DNA of 10,919 nt, from assembly GCA_910579155.1 (NCBI GenBank), contig CAJTTS010000098.1:1-10919 (forward strand), read 5' to 3'. The stretch is from an uncultured Oscillospiraceae bacterium (GTDB lineage Bacteria; Bacillota_A; Clostridia; Oscillospirales; Oscillospiraceae). Made by a program: the position numbers and the translations under genes. The notes below the pieces were generated by a model. The model did not search any database and had not been told where the DNA came from. It saw only the letters and a list, made by a program, of their open reading frames with translations. Below, in pieces: positions 1 to 6,268 of this stretch; the first letter of the stretch is position 1, and each line of letters starts with the position of its first letter.

Positions 1-473
1 TAGTCGCTGCCCAGCTTGGCGAACACCTTGTTGAAGGACACCCCCACCGAGATGGTCAGACCCAGCTCCTCCCGGACGGTGTCCCGGAGGCGGTCGGCCA
101 GTGCCTTGGGGTCGCCGCCGAACAGGTGGAGGGTGCCCGTCACGTCCAGCCAGCTCTCGTCGATGCCGAAGGGCTCGATTAGGTCGGTGAACCGGTCGTA
201 GATGGCGTTGACCTTCTTGGAGTACTCCCGGTAGAGGCCGTGGTGGGCGGGGAGGAGCACCAGGTCCGGGCACTTCTGCCGGGCCTGCCAGATGGTCTCC
301 GCCGTGCGCACCCCCAGTTTTTTGGCGGGCTCGTTCTTGGCCAGGATGATGCCGTGGCGGCTGTTCGGGTCGCCGCACACCGCCGTGGGGACGTGCCTCA
401 GCTCCGGGTGGGAGAGCAGCTCCACCGAACAGTAGAAGCTGTTGCAGTCGCAGTGATAGACGATCCGGTCCAT
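1..473 (-). CDS. dinB: Y-family DNA polymerase (Pol IV/DinB type), partial
   Basis: This is the N-terminal 157 codons of a translesion DNA polymerase; the rest lies beyond the left edge. Family members copy past damaged bases with low fidelity. The sequence shows the Y-family signatures in order. The first carboxylate motif is CDCNSFYCSVE (residues 8-18), with metal-ligand Asp9 and the steric-gate aromatic at Tyr14. The palm motif GIDESWLDVTG (103-113) carries catalytic Asp105 and Glu106. The motif SVGVSFNKVFAKLGSD (142-157) matches the conserved family 'SNK.lAK.aSD' segment. An Asn at residue 11, where E. coli DinB has Asp, also occurs in UmuC-like members, so a UmuC/UvrX-type paralogue is an alternative name. 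The ATG at 471-473 follows a purine-rich run; GGAGG is only 2 bases away, so the longer G run probably pairs with the ribosome. A consensus promoter with an SOS box lies directly upstream. Family identity is very secure, the exact subfamily less so. Confidence 0.93.
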   Translation of the reverse strand, partial: MDRIVYHCDCNSFYCSVELLSHPELRHVPTAVCGDPNSRHGIILAKNEPAKKLGVRTAETIWQARQKCPDLVLLPAHHGLYREYSKKVNAIYDRFTDLIEPFGIDESWLDVTGTLHLFGGDPKALADRLRDTVREELGLTISVGVSFNKVFAKLGSD

Positions 474-496
474 GGCCTCCCCCCCTTTTTGGGGAT

Positions 497-525
497 AGTA
501 TACACCATGCGTTTTGATTTGTCAA
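497..525 (-). promoter_or_regulatory. sigma-A promoter of the Y-family polymerase gene
   Basis: Read on the minus strand, a perfect -35 TTGACA (520-525) and a -10 TATACT (497-502) are separated by exactly 17 bases. The start codon lies about 25 bases beyond the -10 box. Transcription would begin near 490, inside a small CCCC-A5-GGGG element that could partly cover the ribosome binding site. Confidence 0.85.
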
Positions 526-536
526 ACGTTTGTTCT
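523..536 (-). promoter_or_regulatory. LexA (SOS) operator overlapping the polymerase -35 box
   Basis: On the minus strand the site reads AGAACAAACGTTTG. It fits the Gram-positive LexA consensus core GAAC-N4-GTTY, including the R-N-R-Y centre. It overlaps the -35 hexamer by three bases, an ideal place for repression. This implies that the translesion polymerase is induced by DNA damage. Site recognition was by eye; no binding data are available. Confidence 0.75.
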
Positions 537-564
537 CGGCGTCGGGCCGTGGACGGAAAGATCC

Positions 565-590
565 GCCACCCCCGCGGGAGCGGGGGTGGC
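565..590 (-). terminator. Hairpin after the Cys-rich gene
   Basis: A perfect 11-bp stem (GCCACCCCCGC with GCGGGGGTGGC) closes a 4-base loop, 8 bases past the stop codon of the cysteine-rich gene. The following minus-strand sequence has only a short T run (ATCTTTCC), so it is an imperfect intrinsic terminator. It lies just upstream of the dinB SOS box and would insulate that promoter. Confidence 0.6.
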
Positions 591-598
591 GCCGAGGT

Positions 599-1612
599 CT
601 AACCGATGAATTGTACGCTGTTCACGCACACGAAGTACAGCCGGCCATCGGCCTCGTTGGCCAGCACCAGCACATTGCCCACAGTGCCCAGCAGCTGCAC
701 GCCGCGCACCACCAGCAGCCCCGCCGCCAGGGTCACCCGGCGGCTCAGATTGTTCTGGGCCAGGGTGGACAGCAGCCCGGCGGCGCAGCAGCAGTCCCGG
801 CCGTCGCAGGCACAGGAGCAGTAGGCTGCGCCGCAGGGGGAGCCCACGGGGTTCAGCCGCTGGGCCAGCAGGGAGCGGACGCACCGGAAGTTCCGGGCGG
901 TCACCTCTTGGGCGGTGAGGTCCCCCTCGGGACAGGCCGCTGCGGCCTGGATCGCCACCGCGTCCAGCTCGCACAGGTTGATCTGGGCGGCGGTGAAGCC
1001 CACGGGGCGGCCGGCGGCGGTGTACAGCTCGGCGTCGATGTCCAGCAGGTCGCAGCTGCACGGCGAGAACCGCCGGAAGCTGCCCGACAGGGCCCTCAGG
1101 TTGTCGGACGCGTCGCTGGGATCGCAGGGCGGGGCGGGCTTATCCCCGGCGCCGACGTCCGCCTGGCCCCCGGCGCCCCCGGCGGCGGGCTTCCCGCCGG
1201 TCAGAGTGGTCCCGGCGGTGTAGGTGCCGGTCAGGAATGCGGCGGTGTCGAAGTCCAGCAGGCAGGAGATCCGTTCGTCGCACAAAAGGCCCAGCGCCGC
1301 CCGGAAGCTCTGCTTGCAGCAGCAGCCCTCCTCCACCTGGGGGGGCTGGGGGGCGGGCGCGGGGGCGGGACGGCAGCAGCAGATCATCGGCTGGCAGTAG
1401 TCCGGGCCCTGGCCGCAGCCGCTGTCCGGACAGTCGGAGGGGGGCATGGCCCCGCCGCAGCCGCAGTCGGAGGGGGGCGCGGGGGTCCCGCTGCAGCCGC
1501 AGCCGGGCTCCTGGGGCGGAGGGCCGGGGCGGCGGCAGGCGGTGCCGGCGGCGAACTCCTCCGCCGTCATGGCATAGCCCTTGGCGGGCGCGTTGAGATA
1601 GAATTGGCTCAT
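599..1612 (-). CDS. Cysteine-rich protein of unknown function (possible spore-surface protein)
   Basis: This is a 337-residue protein of unknown function. The ATG at 1610-1612 is chosen because AAAGGAGCG precedes it at good spacing; the frame stays open further upstream only because the DNA is GC-rich. Thirty cysteines (about 9%) include three CCC triplets near residues 78, 99 and 285. Residues 24-95 form a low-complexity Pro/Gly/Cys region with a repeated 'PPSDC' motif. A Gly/Ala-rich linker follows the second cysteine cluster. The last 60 residues are hydrophobic and beta-like, with almost no cysteine (pattern 'GLLVVRGVQLLGTVGNVLVLAN'-like, ending in a VCVNS segment). There is no signal peptide or clear membrane segment. 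Cysteine-rich clostridial proteins such as CdeC crosslink the spore exosporium, so a spore-surface structural role is plausible, but I see no homology to CdeC. A metal-binding role is an alternative. Confidence 0.8.
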   Translation of the reverse strand: MSQFYLNAPAKGYAMTAEEFAAGTACRRPGPPPQEPGCGCSGTPAPPSDCGCGGAMPPSDCPDSGCGQGPDYCQPMICCCRPAPAPAPQPPQVEEGCCCKQSFRAALGLLCDERISCLLDFDTAAFLTGTYTAGTTLTGGKPAAGGAGGQADVGAGDKPAPPCDPSDASDNLRALSGSFRRFSPCSCDLLDIDAELYTAAGRPVGFTAAQINLCELDAVAIQAAAACPEGDLTAQEVTARNFRCVRSLLAQRLNPVGSPCGAAYCSCACDGRDCCCAAGLLSTLAQNNLSRRVTLAAGLLVVRGVQLLGTVGNVLVLANEADGRLYFVCVNSVQFIG

Positions 1613-1884
1613 GAGTACGCTCCTTTCACCGGCCCTGGGGACCTGCGCCCGCGGCCGGGAACGCCTTGGCCGGACGGCCGCCTGGGCGCGCGGATGCAGG
1701 TCCCATACCCGGCAGGCCCGCCGCCCGCGCCGGGGGCCGGGTCCGGCGCGGGGGAGCGGGCAGAGCGCCCGCCTGGGTCTGCCCCAGTCTATGCCCCGGG
1801 CCGCCCCGCGGCCACACGGCCCGGGGGACAAGTCCTAAAAACGGGACCGGTGAAAAAAGATCCTGCTGGATATGGAGATCGCTG
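1613..1884. other. GC-rich non-coding half of the divergent intergenic region
   Basis: This stretch lies between the Cys-rich gene and the nrdD promoter. Apart from the inverted repeat at 1638-1704 I see no gene in it. The open frames present encode Arg/Pro/Gly-rich strings typical of non-coding GC-rich DNA. I could not find a convincing promoter for the Cys-rich gene; a sporulation-type promoter would be hard to recognise by eye. Confidence 0.5.
1638..1704 (-). repeat. Large inverted repeat in the leader of the Cys-rich gene
   Basis: GGGACCTGC (1638-1646) and GCAGGTCCC (1696-1704) are exact inverted copies. Between them are further complementary GC blocks, including GCGGCCG with CGGCCGC. 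On the minus strand this predicts a roughly 67-base hairpin ending about 25 bases before the start codon and just before the ribosome binding site. It could regulate translation or stabilise the mRNA. In such GC-rich DNA part of the pairing could be chance, although the outer 9-bp match is exact. Confidence 0.45.
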
Positions 1885-1913
1885 TTGACTTTCACCACAA
1901 GATATAGTACTAT
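1885..1913 (+). promoter_or_regulatory. Candidate promoter of the nrdD-nrdG-dut operon
   Basis: TTGACT (1885-1890) and TACTAT (1908-1913) are spaced 17 bases apart, giving 5/6 and about 4/6 matches to sigma-A consensus. Transcription would start near 1920 and leave a leader of about 85 bases before nrdD. An NrdR-box-like sequence fills the spacer. Confidence 0.55.
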
Positions 1914-1996
1914 GGAAAGGCGCTCATCCCAGGACGGGACATACAACATATTGTATACGGACGGATAAGGCGCGGAAAATGACACAATATAGGGGT
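1895..1996 (+). promoter_or_regulatory. NrdR-box-like palindromes upstream of nrdD
   Basis: Three sites resemble the published NrdR box (acaCwAtATaTwGtgt). Site 1 is at 1895-1910 (core CAAGATATAG), inside the promoter spacer. Site 2 is at 1941-1956 (ATACAACATATTGTAT), an almost perfect palindrome matching 14 of 16 positions. Site 3 is at 1982-1997 (ACACAATATAGGGG), matching only its left half and overlapping the ribosome binding site. Start-to-start distances are 46 and 41 bases; NrdR boxes usually occur in tandem on the same helix face. NrdR is the ATP/dATP-sensing repressor of ribonucleotide reductase genes in most bacteria. Site 2 is strong, the others are weaker. Confidence 0.6.
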
Positions 1997-2003
1997 GCCG
2001 GCA

Positions 2004-4130
2004 ATGAAAGTCATCAAGAGAGACGATTCTATCGTCGAATTCGACCGCTCGAAGATCGTGAAGGCCATCCAGAAGGCCAACGCCGCGGTGGACGAGCCCT
2101 ACCGCATCGACGAGGGGTCCATCGACGCCATCGCGGACGCCGTGGCCGCCACCCGCGGCCGCCAGCGCCTGCTGGTGGAGGACATACAGGACCTGGTGGA
2201 GACCAAGCTGATGGCGGCGGGGAAATATGAGCTGGCCAAAGCCTATATCATCTACCGCTACACCCGGGCCCTGGTGCGCAAGGCCAACACCACCGACGAG
2301 TCCATCCTGTCGCTGATCCGCAACGACAACAAGGAGCTGGCCGAGGAGAACGCCAATAAAAACACCGCCATCGCCTCTACCCAGCGGGACTATATCGCCG
2401 GCGAGGTGAGCCGGGATCTGACCCGCCGCATCCTCCTGCCCGAGCACATCTCCAAGGCCCACGACGAGGGCGTGATCCACTTCCACGACGCGGACTACTT
2501 CGTCCAGCACATCTTCAACTGCTGCCTGGTGAACATCGGCGACATGCTGGACAACGGCACCATGATCAACGGCAAGCTCATCGAGCCCCCCAAGAGCTTT
2601 CAGGTGGCCTGCACCGTGGTCACCCAGATCATCTCCTGCGTGGCCTCCAACCAGTACGGCGGGCAGAGCGTGGAGGTGAGCCACCTGGGCAAGTACCTGC
2701 GCCTGACCTATGAGAAATACCTCCACAAGACGAGGGAGACCGCCCCGGAGCTGCCCGAGGCCACCATCGAGAAGCTGGCCGCCGCCCGCACCCGGGACGA
2801 GCTGAAGAGCGGCGTGCAGACCATCCAGTACCAGATCAACACCCTGATGACCACCAACGGCCAGTCCCCCTTCGTCACCCTGTTCCTGGTGCTGCGGGAG
2901 GACGACCCCTACATGGAGGAGAACGCCGCCATCATCCAGGAGATCCTCTCCCAGCGGCTGGAGGGGATCAAGAACGAGAAGGGGGTGTACATCACCCCCG
3001 CCTTCCCCAAGCTGGTGTACGTGCTGGACGAGTGCAACAACCTCACCGGCGGCAAGTATGATTACTTAACAGAACTTGCCGTCAAGTGCTCCGCCAAGCG
3101 GATGTACCCCGACTACATCTCCGCCAAGAAGATGCGGGAGCACTACGAGGGCAACGTGTTCTCCCCCATGGGCTGCCGGTCCTTCCTGTCCCCCTGGAAG
3201 GACGAGGACGGGAACTACAAGTTCGAGGGGCGGTTCAACCAGGGGGTGGTGTCCCTCAACCTGCCCCAGATCGGCATCCTCTCCGGCCAGGATGAGGACA
3301 AGTTCTGGGCGCTGCTGGAGGAGCGGCTGGAACTGTGCTTCGAGGCCCTGATGTGCCGCCACAACGCCTTGAAGGGCGTGCGCTCCGACGTGTCCCCCAT
3401 CCACTGGCAGTACGGGGCCGTGGCCCGGCTGGACAAGGGCGAGACCATCGACGAGCTGCTGTACGGCGGGTATTCCTCCATCTCCCTGGGGTATATCGGG
3501 CTGTATGAGGTCACCAAGCTGGTGAAGGGCTGCTCCCAGACCGAGCCGGAGGGGGAGGACTTTGCCCTGCGGCTGATGAACCACCTGCGCGCCACCACCG
3601 ACCGGTGGCGCAAGGAGACCAACATCGGCTTCGCCCTGTACGGCACCCCGGCGGAGAGCCTGTGCTACCGCTTCGCCCGCATCGACAAGGAGCGGTTTGG
3701 GACTATACCTGATGTGACCGACAAGGGATATTACACGAATAGTTATCATGTGGACGTGCGGGAGGACATCGACGCCTTCTCCAAGTTCACCTTCGAGAGC
3801 CAGTTCCAGAAGATCTCCTCCGGAGGGTGCATCTCCTATGTGGAGATCCCCAACATGCGCCACAACCTGGAGGCGCTGAAGGACGTGGTGCGCTTCATCT
3901 ACGACAACATCCAGTACGCCGAGTTCAACACCAAGAGCGATTACTGCCAGGTGTGCGGCTACGACGGCGAGATCGTCGTCAACGAGGACAACGAGTGGGA
4001 GTGCCCCTGCTGCCACAACAAGGACCACGCCAAGATGAACGTGACGCGGCGGACCTGCGGCTACCTGGGGGAGAACTTCTGGAACGAGGGCAAGACCCGC
4101 GAGATCGCTTCCCGAGTGCTCCACCTGTAA
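2004..4130 (+). CDS. nrdD: Anaerobic (class III) ribonucleoside-triphosphate reductase
   Basis: This cytosolic glycyl-radical enzyme of 708 residues reduces ribonucleoside triphosphates to deoxyribonucleotides without oxygen; formate is the usual reductant in the NrdD1-type enzymes. Residues 1 to about 95 form an ATP-cone allosteric domain (motif VIKRDDSIVEFDRSKI). The catalytic barrel contains candidate active-site cysteines at 173/174 (FNCCLVNIGD) and 344 (DECNNL). Near the C-terminus four cysteines (648, 651, 667, 670) form the structural zinc site. The motif RRTCGYLG places the radical glycine at Gly686, 22 residues from the end, as in E. coli NrdD (712 residues, Gly681). The ATG at 2004 is preferred over an in-frame GTG at 1995 because AGGGGTG lies 6 bases before it. 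The gene heads the operon with nrdG and dut. Confidence 0.98.
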   Translation: MKVIKRDDSIVEFDRSKIVKAIQKANAAVDEPYRIDEGSIDAIADAVAATRGRQRLLVEDIQDLVETKLMAAGKYELAKAYIIYRYTRALVRKANTTDESILSLIRNDNKELAEENANKNTAIASTQRDYIAGEVSRDLTRRILLPEHISKAHDEGVIHFHDADYFVQHIFNCCLVNIGDMLDNGTMINGKLIEPPKSFQVACTVVTQIISCVASNQYGGQSVEVSHLGKYLRLTYEKYLHKTRETAPELPEATIEKLAAARTRDELKSGVQTIQYQINTLMTTNGQSPFVTLFLVLREDDPYMEENAAIIQEILSQRLEGIKNEKGVYITPAFPKLVYVLDECNNLTGGKYDYLTELAVKCSAKRMYPDYISAKKMREHYEGNVFSPMGCRSFLSPWKDEDGNYKFEGRFNQGVVSLNLPQIGILSGQDEDKFWALLEERLELCFEALMCRHNALKGVRSDVSPIHWQYGAVARLDKGETIDELLYGGYSSISLGYIGLYEVTKLVKGCSQTEPEGEDFALRLMNHLRATTDRWRKETNIGFALYGTPAESLCYRFARIDKERFGTIPDVTDKGYYTNSYHVDVREDIDAFSKFTFESQFQKISSGGCISYVEIPNMRHNLEALKDVVRFIYDNIQYAEFNTKSDYCQVCGYDGEIVVNEDNEWECPCCHNKDHAKMNVTRRTCGYLGENFWNEGKTREIASRVLHL

Positions 4131-4138
4131 AAAAGAGG

Positions 4139-4169
4139 AAAGGGACGGCCGTGCCGGCCGTCCCTTTTT
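4139..4169 (+). terminator. Intrinsic terminator between nrdD and nrdG
   Basis: AAAGGGACGGCC (4139-4150) pairs perfectly with GGCCGTCCCTTT (4156-4167) around a 5-base loop and runs into a T5 tract (4165-4169). This is a textbook rho-independent terminator, 8 bases after the nrdD stop and 21 bases before nrdG. Since no separate promoter for nrdG is visible, read-through would set the nrdG-dut level below that of nrdD. Confidence 0.9.
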
Positions 4170-4190
4170 CGTGAAATGAGGAATTCTGCC

Positions 4191-4754
4191 ATGAATTATG
4201 CCACCATCAAATGGGCCGATGTGGCCAACGGCCCCGGCGTGCGGGTGTCCCTGTTCGTGTCCGGGTGCACCCACCGCTGCCCCGGCTGCTTCAATGAGGA
4301 GGCCCAGGACTTCAGCTATGGAAAGCCCTTCACCGATGTGGAGGAAGAACAGATATTGGAGGCCCTGGCTTTTGGCCCCATCCGGGGCCTGTCCCTGCTG
4401 GGGGGGGAGCCCTTCGAGCCGGACAACCAGCGCGCTCTGCTCCCCTTCCTGCGGCGGGTGAAAGAGAAGTGCCCGCAAAAGGAGATCTGGTGCTACTCCG
4501 GCTATACCCTGGAGGAGCTGTGGGGGGAGAGCAGGGCAAGGTGCGAGGCCACCGGCGAGGTGCTGTCCCTGATCGACATCCTGGTGGACGGCCCCTACGT
4601 GGAGGCGGAAAAGGATCTGGGCCTGCGCTTCCGGGGGTCGGCCAACCAGCGGATCCTGGACGTCCCCGCCAGCATGGAAGCCCATGCCCCCGTCCTCTGG
4701 GACGGGGAGACCAGGATCCAGCCCATCACGGCGGAGAGGGGGGGATCGAGATGA
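4191..4754 (+). CDS. nrdG: Anaerobic ribonucleotide reductase activating protein (radical SAM)
   Basis: This 187-residue radical-SAM activase uses a [4Fe-4S] cluster and S-adenosylmethionine to create the glycyl radical on NrdD. The cluster motif CTHRCPGC is at residues 26-33 (Cys26, Cys30, Cys33), preceded by the typical 'WADVANGPGVRVSLFVSGC' entry (residues 8-26). The GGEP motif ('LLGGEPFEPDN') is the SAM-contacting segment, followed by 'IWCYSGYTLEEL' and 'DGPYVE', all characteristic of NrdG. The length is close to the family norm, slightly above the E. coli protein. The ATG at 4191 is chosen because GAGG lies 9 bases upstream; an in-frame ATG at 4176 sits in the terminator tail without a ribosome site. 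Its stop overlaps the dut start (ATGA). Confidence 0.97.
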   Translation: MNYATIKWADVANGPGVRVSLFVSGCTHRCPGCFNEEAQDFSYGKPFTDVEEEQILEALAFGPIRGLSLLGGEPFEPDNQRALLPFLRRVKEKCPQKEIWCYSGYTLEELWGESRARCEATGEVLSLIDILVDGPYVEAEKDLGLRFRGSANQRILDVPASMEAHAPVLWDGETRIQPITAERGGSR

Positions 4755-5194
4755 CCGGCTCTGTTTTGGTCAAGCGCCTGGACCCCCGGGCCAAGCTGCC
4801 CGTCTACGGCTCGCCGGACGCCGCCGGGGCGGACCTCTACGCCCTCACGGCCGGTCCCGTGGCCATCCCCCCCGGTCGGACCGCCCTGATCCACACCGGG
4901 CTGGCCCTGGCCATCCCCCGGGGCTATGTAGGGCTGGTGTGTGCCCGGTCCGGCCTAGCCTCCAAGGAGGGGCTGGCCCCGGCCAACAAGGTGGGGGTGA
5001 TCGACGCGGACTACCGGGGGGAGCTGATGGTAGCCCTCCACAACCACAGCGGGGAGGAGCGGGTGGTGGAGGACGGCCAGCGGGTGGCCCAGCTGGTGGT
5101 GGTCCCCTATCTGAGCGCCCGGTTCGCCCCGGCGGAGGAGCTGGAGGACACCCAACGGGGGAGCGGCGGCTTCGGCTCCACCGGCGCGAGATAG
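4751..5194 (+). CDS. dut: dUTP diphosphatase (dUTPase)
   Basis: This is a trimeric-type dUTPase of 147 residues. It hydrolyses dUTP to dUMP and pyrophosphate, keeping uracil out of DNA and feeding dTMP synthesis. All five family motifs are present: I AGADLYA (25-31), II CARSGLA (64-70), III GVIDADYRGE (82-91), IV GQRVAQLVV (109-117) and V GSGGFGSTG (137-145). The ATG at 4751 overlaps the nrdG TGA by the ATGA arrangement, so translation is probably coupled. The grouping with nrdD and nrdG makes one deoxynucleotide supply operon, although dut is not a usual partner of nrdG. It is the last gene of the high-GC segment; base composition changes directly after it. Confidence 0.97.
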   Translation: MTGSVLVKRLDPRAKLPVYGSPDAAGADLYALTAGPVAIPPGRTALIHTGLALAIPRGYVGLVCARSGLASKEGLAPANKVGVIDADYRGELMVALHNHSGEERVVEDGQRVAQLVVVPYLSARFAPAEELEDTQRGSGGFGSTGAR

Positions 5195-5350
5195 GCAGGG
5201 CCTGCTTCGACACATTGGCAATCCTGCTGAAAAGGATCTGCGACTCCCTTTTCAGATTGGTGTTGCAAAAAGCCGCTTCATCAAACCGCGCATCAAAATA
5301 TCCAAAGTGAGCAATCCCTGTTGATGGATGACTGTCCGATAAACCGGAAT
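5195..5350. other. Composition boundary: probable left end of an integrated element
   Basis: This 156-base stretch separates GC-rich dut from the AT-rich CPBP gene and has intermediate composition. No gene is assigned. A minus-strand frame from about 5345 to 5208 stays open and reads protein-like (it includes STGIAHFGYFDARF), which may be the tail of a disrupted gene or chance. If the right half is an integrated element, an attachment site or terminal repeat should lie here. I cannot identify it without the right end. Confidence 0.4.
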
Positions 5351-5986
5351 TTATGCAAAAGCAACTAACATTGAAGCAATAAAATTACCCGCACCATGTA
5401 ACAATATGCTTGGGATAATTGAGCCATTAAAAATTTTTTCGTTTAGCCATCCCAGTAATAACGCCCCTATTCCAGTAAATATAAAGGTCAATGTATGATA
5501 CCATAATCCCACATCAAGTCCCGCTAAAACATAAAGAATATTGTGCATTAGTCCAAATAAAACTGCCTGTAAAATAATTCCCTTAACTACCCCCGCTTTC
5601 TTGCAAAGCCGTTTGCAGAGAAATCCCCGGTACAAAATTTCTTCCGCTACTCCATTCGCAATAAAATTTTCAATTAAAGCTGGTAAAATAGCCACTGCTC
5701 CAATTCCTGCGAAAGCATTAGCGGATACAGAAGAACTATTTTCTATATATGCTAACGTTTTGGAATCAACAAATTGTGTAAAGTCAAAATTATAAAAAAA
5801 GTAATAAATAATTGCAAAAAGAAACAATACCCATAACTTGCTATTCAATTGGGGTTTAAAAAAGCCTATCCATCTAAAAAAACCTTCCTCTTTTCGGTGT
5901 CTGAAAAACCACCAAATAATCGGCAATATTGAAAACACTATCAAATTTATAATTGTTGTTGTTATGCTTGATATGATAAGTTGCAA
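5351..5986 (-). CDS. CPBP-family intramembrane glutamic endopeptidase
   Basis: This is a polytopic membrane protein of 211 residues with the three CPBP (Abi/Rce1-like) motifs: EEILYR (Glu115, Glu116, Arg120), FGLMH (His148) and HGAGN (His197, Asn201). Family members are intramembrane proteases; in Gram-positive bacteria several are linked to bacteriocin maturation or self-immunity. Hydrophobic helices are evident at about residues 2-28, 50-66, 90-110, 135-155, 160-178 and 185-205. The TTG at 5984-5986 is chosen because GGGAGGA precedes it by 8 bases and puts a membrane helix right at the N-terminus. An in-frame GTG at 6019 is the alternative but lacks such a site. The gene is far more AT-rich than its neighbours, suggesting a separate origin. 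No bacteriocin gene is visible beside it, so its substrate is unknown. Confidence 0.9.
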   Translation of the reverse strand: MQLIISSITTTIINLIVFSILPIIWWFFRHRKEEGFFRWIGFFKPQLNSKLWVLFLFAIIYYFFYNFDFTQFVDSKTLAYIENSSSVSANAFAGIGAVAILPALIENFIANGVAEEILYRGFLCKRLCKKAGVVKGIILQAVLFGLMHNILYVLAGLDVGLWYHTLTFIFTGIGALLLGWLNEKIFNGSIIPSILLHGAGNFIASMLVAFA

Positions 5987-6137
5987 TTTATTGTCCTCCC
6001 AAATCCTGATTTGAACCACATGATTTCATAGCTATTCATTAGCCACTGTGGTTTTTTAATAAAGTCCTCCGAAAGCCTTGCAAATAAAGGATTTTTCGCA
6101 TTGTCCTCGCCGTATCCCTTTATCTGATTTCACGCAT
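5962..6137 (-). pseudogene. Short decayed coding remnant upstream of the CPBP gene
   Basis: An ATG at 6135-6137, 4 bases after AAGGAC, reads MREIR and then meets TAA. One frame over, the sequence continues as protein-like KGYGEDNAKNPLFARLSEDF and onward through FIKKPQWLMNSYEIMWF to a stop at 5962-5964. The combined product looks like the beginning of a real gene broken by a frameshift near 6120. The 3' part overlaps the CPBP start. I do not recognise the family, and this could be chance. Confidence 0.35.
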
Positions 6138-6268
6138 TGTTGTCCTTAACTTGACCCCGCATAAGGGAAAAATCAAGGGAAGGAAAAGCTGGTAACAAAC
6201 TATAAAACAGCGTGGCAATCGGGGAACTGTGACGTATGTGCGAATATATTATAGCGGAGGATTTCAAA

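Noticed and set aside
1613..1831. N-terminal extension of the Cys-rich protein
   Set aside because: The frame is open, but the extension is Arg/Pro-rich and out of character, and the ATG at 1612 has a clear AAAGGAG site.
530..1888. Plus-strand open frame opposite the Cys-rich gene
   Set aside because: Gly/Ala/Arg-rich shadow of GC-rich DNA; the minus-strand frame has a proper ribosome site, a stop followed by a hairpin and structured composition.
1626..2726. Minus-strand open frame across the nrdD start
   Set aside because: Antisense to nrdD with its ATP cone and through the promoter region; no recognisable domain.
4176..4190. Earlier start codon for nrdG
   Set aside because: It lies right at the terminator tail with no ribosome site; the ATG at 4191 has GAGG at suitable spacing.
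3066..4685. Long open frame on the minus strand across nrdD and nrdG
   Set aside because: It is antisense to two unmistakable enzymes and its translation is a low-complexity Val/Leu/Gly/His-rich string caused by GC-rich codons; no ribosome site or family motif.
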